Assembly: GCA_002719425.1 (NCBI GenBank)
Contig: PBHA01000011.1
Coordinates: 50,722-76,857 of the forward strand
Direction of reading: 5' to 3'
Length of the DNA stretch: 26,136 nt
Origin: Chloroflexota bacterium
GTDB lineage: Bacteria > Chloroflexota > Dehalococcoidia > UBA1151 > TMED-70
This document shows positions 24,414-26,136 of this stretch, piece after piece. The translations under genes and the position numbers were made by a program. The notes under the pieces were generated by a model that saw nothing but the letters and a program-made list of their open reading frames with translations, was not told where the DNA came from and ran no database searches. Each line of letters opens with the position of its first letter. Position 1 is the stretch's first letter.

Positions 24414-25778
24414 TTATTTACCCCAAGGAGTAATCGCACTTTTTAAGGATTCATAACCTTCTATAAATCCTGGACGATCTCCACTATAAACTTCATCAAA
24501 TTTTTTAAGAGCATTATCAAGCCAATCATGTAATTCTTTGTTTCCAGGATTTGCATCGATATAAGCATCTCTTATTAATACAAAATGTATTCTTGGATCA
24601 TATGGTTGTTTTGTTCCTCCAACCCATTCGTCTCCATCTAACAATCTAAGTAACATAGCATCAGCTGATCCTAATGTTTGCTCATGTATTGGGGGGCCTG
24701 ACATTCTATGCATAACTGATGTCATGTCTCTACCATTTCCAGTTGTATAACCCATTTCAGACCAAATATTCCTCATATCTACGTCTTGTCCTAAATGTTT
24801 AGCTACTTTACCTCCAAATGCTCTTAATGGATCAGAAATATCAGCCAATAAATCTGTTAGTCTATCTCCATCAAGATCTGTTGAAAGAACAATAGTCTCT
24901 TGTTTTTCAATTATGTCCCATACAAGCAAGCCATAATTTGTATCAGATATATGCTGCTCAATTCTTCCTGACCAGTTCTCCATACCATCTTTGAAATCAG
25001 GAGGTAAAAGTTTTATTATTTTGTCTATTCTTTCTTTATGCTCTTCATAAGGATCTACTGCATACTTTCTTCCAACTTCAAATTTTGTACCCTTTAGTAA
25101 CCAAGAATGAAGACCAGCATTTATCCCATCTTCCATGGCTTGAGTAGGTTTAGTTGCTACTCTTCCTATAGCACCAGTATCATTTACTAATTTCAAAAAT
25201 AATCGGTTTGCATAAGCCATCTGAACTGCAGGAGTATTCATTTCTGAATGAACTATTCCATCATCATTAACTTCAAATTTTTCTTTATTTTGTGAATAAG
25301 GAAGACAAGGCATTGATCTGACTACTGTTATAGGACCGTAAGGCCTTACATTACAATAAACACCTGCTTGAGTTCGCAGTGGAGCATTCCCAGATTTACC
25401 CATAACAACTACTTTATTTCCTTTACCGTCATTGACGTAGGCATCTCCAGCTGTTGACCATTTTATAGATGTACATGGCATGTTCCCAAACCAAGCTAAG
25501 GCTTCTAGATTTGAATCATGTCTGTACTGAGACCACATCGGTACTGCATAATAAGGGAGACCAAGTATATCAATAGCAGCTATTGTACCCAGTAGGGCGT
25601 ATGCATCTGTTAAGGAATGTGCAACAGGATTTATAACTCCGTCATGATTTCCTCCTTGCCAAACTATGGCATCTGGAAAACCTTCAGGCTTAATATCAGC
25701 TTCTTCAAAAATATTGGATAATTCACTTAGTAAATCTCCGTCTGATTCAGTCTTAGCTATGTTCAATAAATCTATCAT
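24414..25778 (-). CDS. Unrecognised 454-residue soluble protein in a carboxylase-malate dehydrogenase unit
   Basis: 454 residues with AAGGGA (25783-25788) upstream. I do not recognise the family. No signal peptide or membrane segment is apparent. Noteworthy conserved-looking blocks are VWQGGNHDGVINPVAHS (39-55), LPYYAVPMWSQYRHDSN (74-90), WFGNMPCTS (96-104), a DLDGDRLTD motif near the middle of the C-terminal half, MGYTTGNGRDMTSVMHRMSG, and GSADAMLLRLLDGDEW. Tryptophan, histidine and aromatic content is high, and three cysteines lie at MPC, YCN and MPC (102, 142, 158). The pattern (GGNHDG, DGDR) could suit a metal or nucleotide binding enzyme, but this is guesswork. It lies 16 bases after the carboxyltransferase gene and 21 before mdh, so probably one transcript. 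Carboxylation or C4-acid metabolism is a positional guess only. Confidence 0.7.
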   Translation of the reverse strand: MIDLLNIAKTESDGDLLSELSNIFEEADIKPEGFPDAIVWQGGNHDGVINPVAHSLTDAYALLGTIAAIDILGLPYYAVPMWSQYRHDSNLEALAWFGNMPCTSIKWSTAGDAYVNDGKGNKVVVMGKSGNAPLRTQAGVYCNVRPYGPITVVRSMPCLPYSQNKEKFEVNDDGIVHSEMNTPAVQMAYANRLFLKLVNDTGAIGRVATKPTQAMEDGINAGLHSWLLKGTKFEVGRKYAVDPYEEHKERIDKIIKLLPPDFKDGMENWSGRIEQHISDTNYGLLVWDIIEKQETIVLSTDLDGDRLTDLLADISDPLRAFGGKVAKHLGQDVDMRNIWSEMGYTTGNGRDMTSVMHRMSGPPIHEQTLGSADAMLLRLLDGDEWVGGTKQPYDPRIHFVLIRDAYIDANPGNKELHDWLDNALKKFDEVYSGDRPGFIEGYESLKSAITPWGK

Positions 25779-25794
25779 GAGTGTCCCTTTCTAA

Positions 25795-26136
25795 CTAGAG
25801 TGGTATATTTCCATGTTTTTTTGGAGGATTATCAAGAAATTTTTTGCTAAAAATTTCTAATGAAGACGCTATTTTATTTCTTGTTTCAGCAGGATCAATA
25901 ACATCATCAATATAACCTCTTGATGCTGCAAGAAAAGGTGAAGAAAATTTTTCTTTGTATTCATCAATTAACTTATTTCTAGTTTCTTCAGGATTTTTTG
26001 ATTCAGAAATTTCTTTTCTAGAAATAACATTCACAGCACCTTCAGGTCCCATAACAGCAATTTCTGCAGTCGGCCAGGCTAAGTTCAAATCTGATCTCAA
26101 TTCTTTTGAGTTCATAACTATATATGCACCACCGTA
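25795..26136 (-). CDS. pccB: Biotin-dependent acyl-CoA carboxyltransferase subunit, C-terminal part
   Basis: Only the last 113 residues are in the window; the frame stays open to its right edge. An ATG at 26115 is internal, because the upstream codons continue the family motif YGGAYIVMNSKEL. The block LAWPTAEIAVMGPEGAVNVI and the ending ASRGYIDDVIDPAETRNKIASSLEIF followed by KKHGNIPL are diagnostic of the propionyl-CoA/methylmalonyl-CoA carboxyltransferase beta family. The reaction transfers carboxyl from biotin to an acyl-CoA. Specificity (propionyl-CoA, acetyl-CoA or methylmalonyl-CoA decarboxylation) cannot be decided from this end. It is the first visible gene of the minus-strand unit shared with the 454-residue protein and mdh. 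Confidence 0.92.
   Translation of the reverse strand, partial: YGGAYIVMNSKELRSDLNLAWPTAEIAVMGPEGAVNVISRKEISESKNPEETRNKLIDEYKEKFSSPFLAASRGYIDDVIDPAETRNKIASSLEIFSKKFLDNPPKKHGNIPL

Overview
The window is a gene-dense, AT-rich bacterial chromosome segment (about one third G+C by eye). It holds 28 protein-coding genes, the outer two cut by the window edges. No gene-free stretch reaches 300 bases; the longest is about 108 bases (7542-7649). I saw no rRNA, tRNA, CRISPR array, insertion sequence or other mobile element. The content resembles a marine Chloroflexota of the SAR202 type: paralogous enolase-superfamily genes, a complex I cluster without nuoEFG, a succinate dehydrogenase with a CCG-domain (HdrB-like) third subunit, and a propionyl-CoA carboxylase-like subunit. 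This assignment is an inference from gene content. Very short spacers, tail-to-tail overlaps and several TTG/GTG starts fit a compact genome.

Layout. Positions 1-2170 (minus) carry two overlapping, paralogous mandelate-racemase-type enolase-superfamily genes, the second cut by the window start. Position 2243-4297 (plus) is a membrane-anchored von Willebrand A-like protein. Then come a cyclophilin-type lipoprotein (minus), lipB-thrC (plus, overlapping, with a TTG start for thrC), and a GNAT acetyltransferase (minus, overlapping thrC tail-to-tail).

From 7650 to 23451 all genes lie on the plus strand with spacers of at most about 26 bases, so they may form one transcription unit of nearly 16 kb. 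The order is a SelW-like Rdx protein, nuoA-B-C-D-H-I-J-K, a 64-residue unknown protein, nuoL-M-N, NAD kinase, an ADP-ribose-type Nudix hydrolase, then sdhA, sdhB and an HdrB-like subunit. The run joins most of a respiratory chain entry (complexes I and II) with NAD(P) metabolism. Complex I lacks the NADH-oxidising NuoEFG module here. Complex II lacks hydrophobic SdhC/SdhD anchors, and its SdhB carries an extra cysteine that would allow a third cluster of [4Fe-4S] type.

From 23460 to the end (minus) lie a biotin-dependent carboxyltransferase subunit (C-terminal part only), an unrecognised 454-residue protein, and malate dehydrogenase. Together with sdhABE these suggest a propionyl-CoA/methylmalonyl-CoA to succinate to malate to oxaloacetate route. 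LipB would supply lipoyl groups for the 2-oxoacid dehydrogenases of the same central metabolism. The least explained elements are the 454-residue protein, the 64-residue protein inside the nuo run, the divergent enolase paralogues and the VWA membrane protein.
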